From contig OW804095.1 in NCBI GenBank assembly GCA_942159475.1, positions 147,416,314 through 147,480,313 of the forward strand: a stretch of DNA of 64,000 nt, in the 5' to 3' direction. Position 1 is the stretch's first letter, and each line of letters begins with the position of its first letter. Positions 20,359-35,300 of the stretch are shown in pieces. The position numbers and the translations under genes were made by a program. The stretch comes from Sthenelais limicola. Taxonomy: Eukaryota; Annelida; Polychaeta; Phyllodocida; Sigalionidae. A model generated the notes under the pieces. The model searched no databases and was not told the DNA's origin. It saw only the letters and a program-made list of their open reading frames with translations.

Positions 20359-23300
20359 GTAATGTAATGATAAATTCACATCATTTTGTTTGATTAGGCA
20401 GGGTTATTATTATGTGATATTTCCACCCAGATGATAAAAAGCTGATCCAGTGGATAGACTTTAGAATAATAGGATTTAGGGTTTGACCCTAATGGAAGTA
20501 ATATTTTGTTATGTTGAAGTGGTTTTATTCCAGAATCAACATAACAACATTACATTGCTTTAAATGTCAGTAAAGATCATGCCATCTATATTATATACTA
20601 TATCTAATTATTAACCCACCTGTATCTGTTTTCTACTTTTACTATAGAATTAAATTTATCATATACTAATTTACTATTATACTAATTTACTATTTATATT
20701 ATAATGCACATCAGGTACTATTTAGAAAACACTATTAAGTTAATATGAGCAAATAGTTATCAACATTACACAGAAAATCACTAAATATGAAATAAAAGAA
20801 GCATATCAAGAAGAGGAAAATCAAAGATGAAAAACAGAAAATGAGTGAGGAATGGGGCAGAGAGATGTGTGAAGGGATTTTTTTTTATTACAAATATGGC
20901 GACTGGATATAAAAAGGAAAACGAAAAGAGTATGAAAGAAAAGCCTTATTCCAATTCGCCCGGGGGTAATTTCGTATTATTAAACTTTACCCAATATCTA
21001 TGACGAAAAAATAATGAACTTATGTTTGTTTGTCACGTTTGCATGGCAACTGTTTCTGAAAAATTGTGAAAAGAATAAGGACCTTGTGGCAATCAAATCT
21101 CTCCCATTTCATAAAAACTTCATGAAAACTAATTTTGTCTCTTCAAGTTGTTGGGAAGAAATGACTGCATCCATCAACTTTGTCGCAAGGAATTAAAACG
21201 GCAGGAATGATAAAATGATACCAAAAAAATACCAATTTCGGCAGGGTTTGGGAAAAAATAGAGGATGAGGAAACATCTTGTCTATAATCAGAATGATAGG
21301 CCAAACAGATTATTTCATAAAGTTAATATTCAAATTCCATTGATGTATTGTAAATGTTGAATTATCATATATCTGACTTTAGGAAAAAGTAAAAGCAAAT
21401 TAAACCAACGGAATAATTTTGAAATGGCAAATACAGCCTCAAAATATGTCCGCAGGGATGATATATATGTTTACCAAATATTGGTAAGGATTGCAATCGT
21501 TACAGTAGTAATTTTAGTTTAAAAAACTAATCAAATCGCATGTTTGAAATATACCAAATCTAATAAACAAAATCGGGATGAAATGTTATAACTTTATATT
21601 TCTATAAGTGTCCATGTCATGGGCCTCATTTAGAGCAATTACCAAGATTAGAGCACTGGATAGCACCGGTAAAGCTGCGAGATGTCACTGGATCGCTTGT
21701 ATCTGCACTTGGGTCAGATTTTCAGAAAATGTACAATTGGCAGCTGTACTCATTTAGTAAATTCTGCTAAATCAGGGTGCAATTTGGTCAATACTAGGTA
21801 AATTCGAGTATATTTGGCATTGCATTGATTCTAGCAATCTGTTTGGCTAGGTTGAACTGTATTTTTAACTTTGTTTCCATCTGAAATTTGGTTTATTTGA
21901 GAGGATTGGCGAAGTTAAATTGTACTTTTTCTTAAATTCTGACCCACTTATGGGCCACTATATTGATTTGCTTCTTCGTAGTGTCCTTCACCTTTGCTCT
22001 TTGTTCGCTGTTATTCTTAGCACAGTAATAGTGGAGAGCGATTCTACTGGTTTGCTTTTTAATTACGAAAGTAATAGTAATTCTATGAATCCACTCTCTG
22101 TGTGCTATTGACACGTGACTAAAAGAGGCAGAAAGATTGTGGTTGTGTTCAAATCAAGTTATGCTCAAGTCATGTAGTTGCGCTAAAATAAAAAAAGTCA
22201 GATATTAGTGGTACGTCCGGTGGGCATCTAAAGAAGCGCAAATACCAACTTAATGTAGGGACTCCACTATGGAAAAAACGGCAAAAAACGGCTGTGACGA
22301 ATTTTTTGCGACGAACTATCTAATCAAGTTAGATATTTTGCAATTGTTGGCAACAAATAAATGTGTTGCCGACAACCTATTTTACCCCTCTTCTACTAGT
22401 GATTTGTGTGCACCGAATTTTTAGTCATGTCGGCGACGAATTTTGCCTGTAGGCGCCGTTTTTTACCTATAGTGGAGTCGCCCTATAACACAGTGTATAG
22501 AAAGCGTATTTACTGATATCATTGGACCACGCTGGTTTCACTTTATCTTTGCTCGTTTTGAGTGGACCTATTGTAAATAAAATATCGAAATATCCCCACA
22601 GCGGTAATAATGTACAAATAGTTAGTGGATGTGTTAGTAATAGTGTTGCGTTGGTGCGTTTTGGTTGCTAAATCTCCCTATTGACACACTGCGATGCTTC
22701 TACCAAAGCACCTAATGCGTTAACTATTGCTGTTGATTGATGGATTTCTGCATAATCTCTAAGTGTTGAATATTAGTGCATGTCTTGTACTCAAATCCCA
22801 GGTCACAATCTGTATCATAATAAAGGAAACTGACAGATGGGTGACACATGTTTGATCACCAATGTCTCTAGTAAGTTATGAATATCATAACAAGCTCAGA
22901 TAGGTGTGTTGAATCTAATGCAGAATATTTGGATTGTTTTATCACATGCGGTATCGTCATAAAGTTTGATCTTAAATAGTTTCTCTTTTATTGGGCCAAA
23001 ATCCCCAAATAAGAAAAATACCTAAGAAGAAATGTTGCCTTCATATCTCGCGTAGGTGTTTATTTAAATAATCTGTTCTCAGCATCTCATGAGTCTATTA
23101 TTAGCATATCAGTTGTGACATATATTGTCATATATGTATAACTCATTTAAATTAATTTGCTTGAATTGATTTATTTTGTACAAACTATATGTGATTGAAT
23201 GAAACGTATCGCAGCAGCAAAATTTCCTTGTCAATAAATATGTTTTAATTCTTTTTTTAAAATAGCGTATTTGCATGTCCGCCATCTTGGATCTCAATTT

Positions 23301-26300
23301 CCACGGAATTATGGGAGATGTATGTCAGTATAAAAGCTATAGAAAACATTTTCAACGTGGAATAATTAACATTGATCTTATGTTAATAGCCATGTGTTTT
23401 ACATGTTTTCATAAAACCCGATTTCATCTTTCTGCATTTGGTTTTTTATAGATCATTTAGACAAGCTTTGAAATTGATGGAAATATTCTTGTAATTTCTG
23501 ATAAAAATGTTGCTAAATATTTGTATGCCAGACCTGAACTGATTCCATCCCAGCGAAGACATGCGCAGTGAGACATGCAAATCCTCTAATATGGTCAAAA
23601 GGAACAAAAAGTAGAAAATTTGGGTCGGTGTTAACTGAGAATGCAGGTTCAAGGGGTCATTTTAATTTTAAAATCATTCCTAGTTGTTATCCCAGATATT
23701 TGAAGAACATGACACGTGCTTGTCTGCCTGTGACGCAAAACTAACACCAATTAGTAGGGGAATCAGAAAACACGTATCAGGTTTTCTATTTTCTTAATTA
23801 AAGCTGCACTCTTTGGTCACGTGATTCCTTAGTCCCTTTAAGGGGAGGGAAAAGTGCGGGAATTTTGACTTCAAACTATTGCCCCCTAAATCGCCGTTTG
23901 CGACCAACCATGGCCAAATGTACAGCTGTACTGTATTGTGCTGTCCCTGTTCTATGTGCAGCAGCTGTTGTTTTGCTTAAAAGGAAGGAAGAGCTGGTTA
24001 TACTGGCCCTGTTTCTCCATGGTTGATTGCAATGAGCGACCACTGGGCAAAGGGTGGACAGGTCCATGTCATAAATAGAAATCAAAAATCTCCCACTTTT
24101 CCCTCCCCTTAAAGGAACTAAGGATTCACGTGTCAACTACTTTTTGGACAGACTATAGTCTTGCGAGCGTTTGTTTGTTGTCTTTGTGTTGGTTCTGTTG
24201 ATGGAGAGGGGTGGCGATCCTCCCTACATGGTTCACAGACCTATTGATTTGATTAGAACCTGAGCTTGAAATCCAATATCCCTCGTGGTGGATGAGATGT
24301 AGCCAGTCTGTTTTCCCTCATTTTTCCCAGTATGTGTCTGTGCTTTTAGGGTTTCAAGGTAAAAGTGTGCTTTGAGCAATAACAATGGGGTTGTTGCATA
24401 ATGTTATGACTCTTCACTGAAACCAAGGAAACTAAAGATACAAATCCATAAGGAATGGACTATCGTTATGCAACGCCCCGATTTTTAATGGCCTTTTACA
24501 ATATAGGTAGCAAGATCTATATTTCTCAAAGTGATACATTCACAAGATCTCTTTGTTGAAATGGTCTCATATTGGGGTTGTCCAGTACTTTGTGTGCCAA
24601 AGGTCAAGACTGTATTGAATATATTGCTGCGTCTCTAAGGTCAACCTGTGGAGTACATTAAGCCCAGAACCACCCGGAAATATTGCAAAGCCCATTGTTG
24701 AGCTTTCCTAAATGTTCACGTCGTTGGAATCCACGTAACCTCATCTTTTCAAACATTATTTCAAATCCATTTTCTTTGGTTTATGACTTATTCTTTCTGT
24801 GACAGATCACATATATGGTATTTGATACTTGTATATATAAATGATGTTATTTCTCAAAGCACAATTACAATAGTCCTTCAGATGAGAAAAAGGGATGACA
24901 CTCCTTCCGGCATAGAAACAAGTGTATACAATAGATCTGCCAGAAGACCCTTAAATTATAAAAACTAATTACATTTGAATCAAATATAATTTAATTGCAT
25001 CAATAATGCTATATTACATTAATTAACTTACATCAACTGTATGTTATGTTGTCCGTGCCCAATTGGATTGCATTCAATTAATTGGATTGCATTATAATTA
25101 CATCAACAGCTAATATTACTAGAATACATCAATAATTAGAAACATTCGTTCATAGGATGTATGCAATATAGGATTGCGTCTCATCATTCATATGGTCATA
25201 GGAACATTAAGATTAACAGTCTAGGAACATGGTTGGAACTAGAATCTAACAAAATAGGTGTGGTGTGGGTATGGTGCATACAAACAAGAGTGGTGCTTTG
25301 ACCAGCCATTGTCGCTGGTTGAACTACAGCAGTCGAGACTCGGAATGTCGGGAGGTCTGCAGGACCTGTTGCATTAGCTAAGGAAAGGAATCTTTTTGTG
25401 AGAATTCCTTCCCCTGTAAAGGAAGGAAAAGCATTCCTTCCTACGTGAAATTCCCACGTGGCAGGAATACCCAATGCACAAAATGGTGGGTAGGAACTTT
25501 CATTCCTTCCCACCATTGTAAGGGTGAAAAGCTTTAGGAATTTTCCACACATAATTTTCCTTTCCTAAGCTTATACAACAGGCCCACCAATGCAAGCATG
25601 TGGGAGGGGGGGGGGCTTTTCATGATAAGCGCACCCTTCCCCCCCCCCCCGATGTGTGTCTGTAGGGGCAATGGGAAGGTTAACCACACAACCATGACTT
25701 ACGAATGGGGCGCCAAGTGTCAACCAACCCATTTCCCTCATTCTTTTTTGTTTCATTCCAGAATTTCTCAGAATTGGAAAACTAACTATGAACAGGCGGG
25801 ATTAAAAGTTGTGAAGCAAGTTTAAAAATTGTGAAGCGAAGTTTAAAATTCTAAACTACATTCTTTAATTCTGAAGCAAAATTGAAATTCTGGAGAGCAA
25901 TTAACTATTCTGAAACAAAATACAAAATACACAAAATGAACAAGTCAGAGGCTACTGTGTGGACAATATTTAAGCAATAATCACAGACAATATCAAAGTT
26001 CTAACCATTTGCATGCACACGCCATAAATACAAATGCGCACATACACATACATGTTCACAGGTAAACAAACAAACAAGTAAGTAGTATATGGAACTCTCA
26101 CACATTGCATGGCTCTACTAATATACGTATGTGGGCCAGATTTTCAGAAAATGTACAATTCACCTTCACCAATCATCTCCAATAACCCGAATTTCAGACG
26201 AAAATAAAGTTCAAAATGCTGTTCAACCTAACCAAACAGATTGCTAGAATCAATGCAATGCCAAATATACTCGAATTTACCTAGTATTGACCAAATTGGA

Positions 26301-29300
26301 GCCTAATTTAGCAGAGGTCACTTAATGTGTACAGCTGCCAATTGTACATTTTCTGAAAATCTGACCCACGTATCATACATAGGGTATTTTCTCTTCCTTG
26401 TTCCACACGCGCTCGTTCGAGGTAGCAACGCTTTGCGTCTCTTTTGAGGTGCATTTTTCCCTCAAAGTTGTATAATTGAGATTGAGAGAGCAGGGTGAGT
26501 GAGAAGGCGAGCAAAGTAATGGAGGGAGAGAAATGGTCGCTAAAATAACAATCAGAGAGAGAGAGGAGAGCGAGGAGAGAAAGAATGAGGTATAGGAAGA
26601 TGAGAGAGAGGGATGAAAGAGAGATAGAGAATAGGGTCAGGGAACAGAGTAGCGGAAAAGCAAGAACAAAGAGTAAGACAGGAAGCACTTGGGGATTATT
26701 CAACGTATTATATTATATTGCATTCACATTTAAACTCAATAATAAACAATTGTTAACATGAATGTTAAACATGGTCAGATAATAAAATACCATGGGATGC
26801 TACTTCTCCCGCTACTTCTCCTGCTATTCCTCCCATGTCTTTGGTCCCGCTAATTCAGAATTAACGGGAAGTAGCCGTTTCAAATCAAATATGTTTGAAT
26901 TGAAGCGGCAACTTCCCGCTGCTTGCTCCTGCTTCTAGAAGTAGCAGGACCAAAGAAATGGAAGAAGTAGCGGGAACAGTAACGGGGCAATGGAACCCAT
27001 CTTAAAACTAAAGGGTAGGTTCCATTGCCATGCTAATACTATACCTACTACTACACTACTATACATTTACCATTTATTTTTAATGCTATGAGAGCAACTC
27101 CCTTGAATGCATTGGCATCCCTTCTTCCACAGCGCTTTTTTCCTTTAGCCTACTGAATTTTTTAATAGTCCCGATCTATTTTTAAAAGAATGTTCTTCTC
27201 GGATCATCTTTCTTTTTAAAAATTCATTAAAATGATGAATATAATACGTATGTTATTCCATGATTTGGTCATGAGCGCAGACATTATAATCGATATATTC
27301 TCCCGTGTGGGACAGACCATGCAATATAATTTGCGTATAATTTTATAATTTGGACATGCGTGTTTTGTAATGAATTGTTAAATGTTATTGGTGTTATAGT
27401 TATAAACAATTGTTTTGGGGTATCAGGTCATTCACCAAATGTTATAAGTAGGGATATGGATTAGTGGGAGAGGTATCAGGTCATTTCCAGCGGGGCTTTC
27501 AAGTGAGCAAACTGGAAAGATTTTTTATAGACTCTGAATTAATTCAGGCCCATCTACTAGTAATAATTAGTCATGATGCTTAATTTTGTCCATTTCATAA
27601 TGGTTGACGGTAAGAATTTGGAAGTGATGCTTAAAGGTAAGTTTCAGACATAAATAGACAGCAATGGGATTTTGCTGGAAGTGGCTGGAACAGGCATGCA
27701 AATTTGCTGTTTATACTTCCAGAGAGAAGCTAAAATGTCAGATTTGTTGCATGAAATCATTGAATAAAAGCAAGAATAACATGGTATTGCATCTCCATTA
27801 CTGTCGGCACCTTTTACCATATATAAGGTTCACACAATACACTTAAGACAAGATACAATACCATGGTATTCTAGCTGTTTTTACAACCATACATGATATC
27901 AATTATGGGATTCGGGGGTGCTTTTTTAAATGTCAAAACACATACCAATATGATTACGCATACCAAAATGTTGTCAAAGGAGCATGTGACTCAAAAGACG
28001 CAATCTGGTTGGTTTAAAACGTCGCGCTCTTAGTGGGTGCTGCGTAGCGCTGGCCTGCAAGCTTTGAAACTTTTCAGACATTGTTCCGATAATATGACAA
28101 GAAATATTACACTAGGCCTATACTACACTATAATAATACACTATTGATAAAGTAAATATTATACTAAATAAATCGATAAATCTATATGTAATAAATACCA
28201 AATGGCAATTTAATTGTATGGATTGTAATCAATCTCAACCGATTACAAACCACTGTTATGCCATTAGGTATAATAATATAAAGTAATAATAAAAAGAAAT
28301 TTGACTTACCTCCATGGGTAGATGTTATTAGAAGGCACAATACTGCTATACTAGATGCATGAAACATGCTGAGTCAGCTGCTGAGGAACCTGTAGATGTC
28401 ACCTAGACTAGATAAAATACCTTTACTACCCTCCCTAATGTGGGCAACCAGCTTCCATTATTCTACCTTCAGGAAACGTACTTACTGGATCACTGGATCA
28501 CTTACTGGAACTGACCACTTACTCTGAGCAGCTCAGAACGTCCGGAGTGAGAAGCTCCAGACTGAGGATGAGTTGCTTAGATGTCTCCTCTTATGGGCTG
28601 GCCGCTCCTCTTAAGGGTCTGATCCAATATGCCATGTGTTACAGAAAAATTAGTATTTCTTTTATTTCGAAGACAATTTCGTAAAGTGATACATTTATGT
28701 TTTCGAAACTATACTATTATGACAAGAGATTTTAAATTTCATGAATTGCCAGTGCGGTCACCATTATGATCTATATATGAATTAATCTCCATAGTACGTA
28801 ACAAACAATACAACAGCGGAGTACATAGGAATGCTATTCAGCCCAATCGTATGATAACACTTTTTTGAGATTTTCTTGCCAATTAAAACCAATACAAAGT
28901 ATTATCTGGTCGGTGGTTTCAAGTCATTCACTCAATGTTATAAGCAGGGAGGTAGATTGGAGGGAGTGGTACCAGGTCATTTACTCGGATAGGTAGATAG
29001 ATGTAAGAGAATATAGTACTGTAGTGCATCAGCGGTGTATAAAACAAGTTGTCAAGGCAGGAGACGTTTTAATATTTTAATACATAAAGTTTTATGTTCA
29101 TGTTCTGTAAAATCTATTGATTAAAAGACACTTAGCCGGGAGCAAAAAGTGTAAAGCTTAATGATTTAGATTTCAGATACTTTTACTGACGTAGGAAGTA
29201 TTGTGTCCACAGACGCTATTTTCAGCTACATTAATTCCAATTAATAGAAAAGTGACAATATATATTTGGGAAAGTTTTACACAATAATGCGGACATTACG

Positions 29301-32300
29301 CATGCTCTTACAAAAAAATTCGGATCTTGAAAATTATGACATATGAGGGACCCACAAAAAAAACTTTATAATTCATAGAATTACTCTGAGAACTATCTTA
29401 CATTTATAAAGCAATTAATTGATGGCACTATATGGATCCACGAGTATACTTACCCTTTGAGTGCATCAAATAATGCCTAAGGCATTTATAATGTATTTCA
29501 GTGTCTGAAGATATGCCAATCAACAAATGGGTGTAGTAAAGCTTCAAACTAATCATGCGTTGTGCGTTATGCATTATTGAGCAAGTCTTTGTGCATCACT
29601 GCTCCACACTGTCAATTAAATGTATACATCAAGCCTAAAAATAAAATGGATGATATCTGATGGTAAACACGCATGAATAACCAATGAATCATTGATGCCT
29701 ATGTTCATATCTAAATATATTTTCGTTACATGGAGCCTTCAGGTTGCAGTTTATTGGGCGAAATACAGTGAAAACAAAAAGGGGAGAAATATAAATTCAT
29801 GAAATAGTGGGTCAAGATAACATCGAAGTTATAGAAAGGACATTATTATGGACTTAGAAGGTTGTAGTGAGGAGGGGAGAGACTTATGGTATGGACTTAG
29901 AAGGTTGTCTATCACATGTCTATAAGTCTCTCCCCTCCTCACCACAACCTTCCAAGTCCTTTAGGGGTAGATCACAAGAGGAGCAGAGACTGGGGTTTCT
30001 TGAGGGGGACCTCTATCCTCTGGTAGGATTGTTCGTTAAAAGGCCAATTTAAGGACAAAACCAGACGGGATAACCCTAAAATCAATTAAGTAGCATCGGA
30101 ATAGTTAACACCAGATTTCTGAACATATTGGCATTTCGGTTTTTATAATAATTTATTCTCAACTCTAATAAGAACGAATCCTTTACTTGTGTATGTGTTA
30201 TGTTTACAGGAAAATGAGCCACAAGTCGCAAAATTGCTATTTTTCAAAGTATTTAATTCACAAGATCTATTTGTGGGAATGTTTACATTTTTAGGGTGCT
30301 TAACGCTGTTTGTGGCATAAATATATCTACCGAATTTCAAGACAGTGTATTAAATATATATATTTTTTTTTAATACATTTTATTGGTCAAAGTTTTACAT
30401 CAGATGTAATAATTCTCATTTGCATGGCATGGCATGCATTTCAAAGGACCGTCCAGAAATATTGCATTCTTTTATTTCCAAAACTAATAATATCAAAATT
30501 AAACAGAAAATATCTGTTGTCACAAACGTGGTATATTTACTGGAGTTAATTATATATATATATAAAAACCTCCAGCTCGACCCCTGAATTATCTGTTAGG
30601 TTGCTATGCCTTGGTAACTAGGGACGCCTACAACGACACTTCAAGCTTGGCAAGAACAGAGAATAGACGCGACAATTTTTTTTTAAAAAAGGTGGAATCT
30701 ATTATATATTCTTTATTTCCCGATGCACCGGAAGACCTGGCACATGGCATCACCTTTTTGTTGACATGGTTGACTGAGGTCAAAAAGATGGACTGATTTT
30801 TGTTGATTTAATGGCAAATAAATGGTATTATTCTACCTTTCTAGATGGAATGCCATCAATTGGCACTCATACCACAAACAGTGCATAAATAGTGAAAAGT
30901 ATAATAAATACAAAACTACCCTCGGGTAAGTTCCATATTACACTTGGGCTGCGTGATGGTGTCTGTTTGCTATGCTCACTACATCCCGTGTGTATTATGT
31001 CACATCTGGGGGGCGTTTCATAAGTTAGCGCAGCGCGCGTTCGTTATGCTAGCGTCACTGTCGTTACAATAACGATAAATATAATGCGCGTTCGTTATTC
31101 TCGTTTCATAAGGCTAGCGACAAAGTATAGCGCGCATAACGTGTGTATTGAGAAAAATTAATAAAGTTGATTTTAATAAGATTTTATATGACACAAATCA
31201 ACCATTTACTTAATAATAAGCATATGAAAATACCGCGCTATAGTAACGCAGCGTTGATTAGCGATGCATTAGTTAACATGGAATATGGCCTTTAGCGCGC
31301 GCTGTGTTAAAAAATGTCGTTCCTTATTTGGTAATGACTGCGTTAGGCCCTCTAACGTGCGCTGCACTAACTTATGAAATGCCCCCCAGGATCGCCTTTG
31401 GGTAATTTTGTCTATGGATTTTATTTTCTTAGAAATAGGATTACAGGTTTTACTGTTAGCAGGTCTTCCAACCGCCCCTGTGGGAATCATCGGTACCATA
31501 CATATTATACAGAAACAACCAATTTTTATAATACAGAGAAAAGCCAATTTTACTGAGCGTAGTTTCGTGGCAGAAGGGAAAGTATGCTGTCTTCAGTCAA
31601 ATGTATTGGTAAATGTTACTTTTTGTCTTGTTTCAGACGAAGCTGGTACTACTGCGGCCCCCAACTGGAACTCGTGCTTGGGCCGGTGTCCGGAGGGGTA
31701 CATCCCGGGCCTGCCCTGCTACTGTAATGAGGCATGTCTGCAGTATGAAAACTGCTGTGATGACTACTATGGCGTATGCAAACGTGAGTTTAACCTTTGT
31801 TATAGACCCTTGTAGGTCTGTTGTTTCAAATGTGCTGTTTTGCATAATGACTACATTTCCAGGACTATTACATGTGAGGTGTTTCAGGAAAATGAGTCAT
31901 AAGTCGCAAAAAATAGATTTTGAGATATCATCATATCTGAAAAGATGAGATCAAGCCGATTCCAATGGCAGTAAACAGTCTAATAATCAAGTATTTCTAG
32001 ATTTTAAGTTTGATATTTCCGTTTTGGAAAAAAAAAGTTTCCAATATTTGTTGGGGTCAATAAACAGTAAAATAACTAAATGTAGTCCATATGAGGACCT
32101 GTAAAACTAAAGTATATATTACATAGATTGTCCTGAAATTTGATACATTAATTGATATAGCTATAAGTGATAAACTCTTCAAAAATCAGAACATTCCAAT
32201 AATGTGATCTTGTAAAAAAACACATTGAAAAATATCAATTTTGCGACTTATGACTCACTTTCCTGAAACACATCACATAATTTATGTTATAAACTACCAC

Positions 32301-35300
32301 CATGTCCAGCAGAGTCTGAAAACCTCCAACTACTGGGGTGAATAGACTCGCTGACAGGGCATTTGCCAGTAAAAGTATAACAAACAAACAAACAAACAAA
32401 ACAATAACATGAGTTGAATACTCATTTTGCTGTGTCATGCAATAGGGGATTTGCATAGCTGCCATTTTGAATATTGATTCGCATGGAATTATGGGACTAA
32501 TGGTACAGTATAAAATCTATAGAAAACATGTCATGTTCAGCATGTGGGCTATTTAACAATGTTCTAATGACAATTATCCATGCATCGTAGGCCTACATGT
32601 TTCCATATGCATTTGGCTTTCATAAATCATTCATACAAGCTGTGTTATTGCTGAAAACATTCTTGGAATTTTAGATAGAGATGTTGACAAAATTGTATAT
32701 GTCAGATACCAACAGAATCCATCCCAGGATTCACTGCAACAGACATGCACAGTGGCACATGCAAATCCCATATTCATCTCGGTGATCTTTCATTCCATAC
32801 TCTTTCATGTCTCAAACCAATATTTAGTCTCCAAAGATCCAAAAGACTGTTATTTGATCTTATTTTTTCTATAATCCCTATGACTCTATAAACTATGCAC
32901 CGGTCAGCAGGCCCTTAAATCTACCTAGATTTTATTATTCTTTTTATAATTAATTTAATTCAAAATTTCTATAGGTTCCGACTGTACATGTTCTGACGAC
33001 CTGACCCTTATATAAATACACGTTTATTTGATAATATAATTATGAGAATAATTATCTAATTTTATTAATTATTTCAACCTCAGCTGGGTTTCAAGACGGC
33101 GACGTGTGGGAGACATATGGCCCCCACTCCTACCGTTACTATGACGACGCCAGAGCTTCCTGGAGGGCCGCTAGGGGGCGTTGTGTGGAGGAGGGCGGGC
33201 TGCTGGTGAGTGTGAATGACAGGAGGGAGCACCAGTTCCTTGTCTCCAGGGTCCTCAAGGGACGGACGCTCACTGTGTATGTAGGTGCCACTAGTAAACA
33301 GCAGGGTAAGTAGTAGGGGCAATTTATTTTTACCCTAAAGAAGGATCGACTCATGATCCGAAACTTTGGAATCAAAAGATGCATCACCATTACCATCAAA
33401 TAAAACTTCTAAAATACTGAATTGCTGGACTTTTGGTATCATTCGACTATAAATTATTCATTTATTTATTTTTAAAGATTTTTATTTTCGTTATGTAACA
33501 AATAAATGCAGATATACACTTCGCTTACAATCAAGAGTTTTTCAAGGTCATCTTCTCTAACCAATTTAAGTAGAAAATAATGTGTTAGTGTTATAAAGAA
33601 AAGTTTCATACACAATCGATGTAATTTACAGAGATGTTACATCATAGATCCACTAAATGAAAGGAGTGGGATGAGTAAAGAAATAATGATATATTATGAT
33701 AAATAAAAAGTAAATATTCTATTAGATTTAGTACGGTTCGAGGTGGGCGTGATGGCGAGAGGGCCGAGCAAGCAGACCAGTGATTATGTTCCAAATGGAA
33801 ATTTTTAATCTTATTTTTTAAATGCATTGAGATGTTTTATTTTTTATATACACTTTTATGCCCAACATCAATTGGAATTACTGGAATGAGACACAATCGT
33901 GCAGATCTGGTTTAAAGCATCAATCCTCTCATTATAGAACCTTCCTATATTCTATATTCTGCTGCTGTTATATGTTCTTACAAGAATTGGTGAGCGATAA
34001 TAAGTGAAGTCGTCATAGGAAAGCATTCGAACGAGTTCTCCAAAAATAAATAATGACGTTTTAGAAGCTCTGTACAGCCAGACAGAATCCTCCAAAATTT
34101 CAAAAATCAAATGACATTTATAAGCAGATGGGTTGGAAAGAAATGGAAGAAAATGTAGGAAATATTACCGACGTATTAGCTTTCAGTTGATATAGTGATG
34201 TGTTAGAGGAAAATGAGTCTCAAGTCGCAAAATTAATATTTATCTATTTTAAATACAGAAATACGAATGAAATGTCCTACCATCATTGGAATCTGCTGAA
34301 TCTCATCTTTTCAAATATGATGGTATATCGAAATCTATGTTTTGCGACTTGTGACTCATTTTGCGGCAACACATCACACATTCACTCTAATTAAATTGCA
34401 CATATAGGTATCAAGATTTCTTATAAGTAACGTAACCATCTTCCGACAAATGTCCTCCTGTTGGACAAAAACGTGTCTTGACAATAATAGATAAAAGCAA
34501 CTTTAAGAAATAAACTTGGGACGTGGGGTCTATTTTCTATTTTACCAAAATTATGGGGTTCATTCTACGGTGCTAAGAACCAGAGAAACAAAGAAACAAT
34601 TCAGAAATAGTCCATTTAGTTGGGGAAACAGACTGACGCATTTAATGTGATGGGAAAAAAGTCTCAGGGGGCATCCGGATTTGAACCGGGGACCTCTCGA
34701 TCTGCAGTCGAATGCTCTGCCACTGAGCTATACCCCCAGATGTTAGACCATCTGCATGCATCATCTCAATATCATATCATATCATTGAAACTAAGTGGGG
34801 CATGCATAAGAACCATTTCTTAAAATTCCATAAAGGTCCCAAGGCTTTATTTTTATTGTCCACATAGTTTAACTTGCAGGTAAAAAATTCCTACTCTAGG
34901 AATACAAATATAGCATTTCACCTCAAAGCACAAAGTGCCATAATAATTCCATTAAGACCGCAAAATGTCATTATAATCCCTAGAACGACTAGTCCTTGGC
35001 CAGGAAACCGATAAGCCAAGAAGGCGTCCAATCACTAACAAACCATTCTTATCAAATCTGAGGATTTGGGCCTGAACTTTTTTTGGTTTTTTATTCATTG
35101 AATGCCAATAATATTATTTATAAAAAACGTATACAAAAGACGCCATGTCCATCATGGACGTTTTCCCGCGTTGCCTCTATGTACAAAATGATACGTACAA
35201 AATTCACCGAGTGGAAAGCAAAATCTCTCAAATAAAAAGCAATTATCAGTAATACCCAATCGGATCAATGATGAATCATTCCCAATTTTCATATCAATAA

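Noticed and set aside
33080..33399. Minus-strand frames over exon 3
   Set aside because: Shadows of the C-type lectin exon, which has clear motifs on the plus strand.
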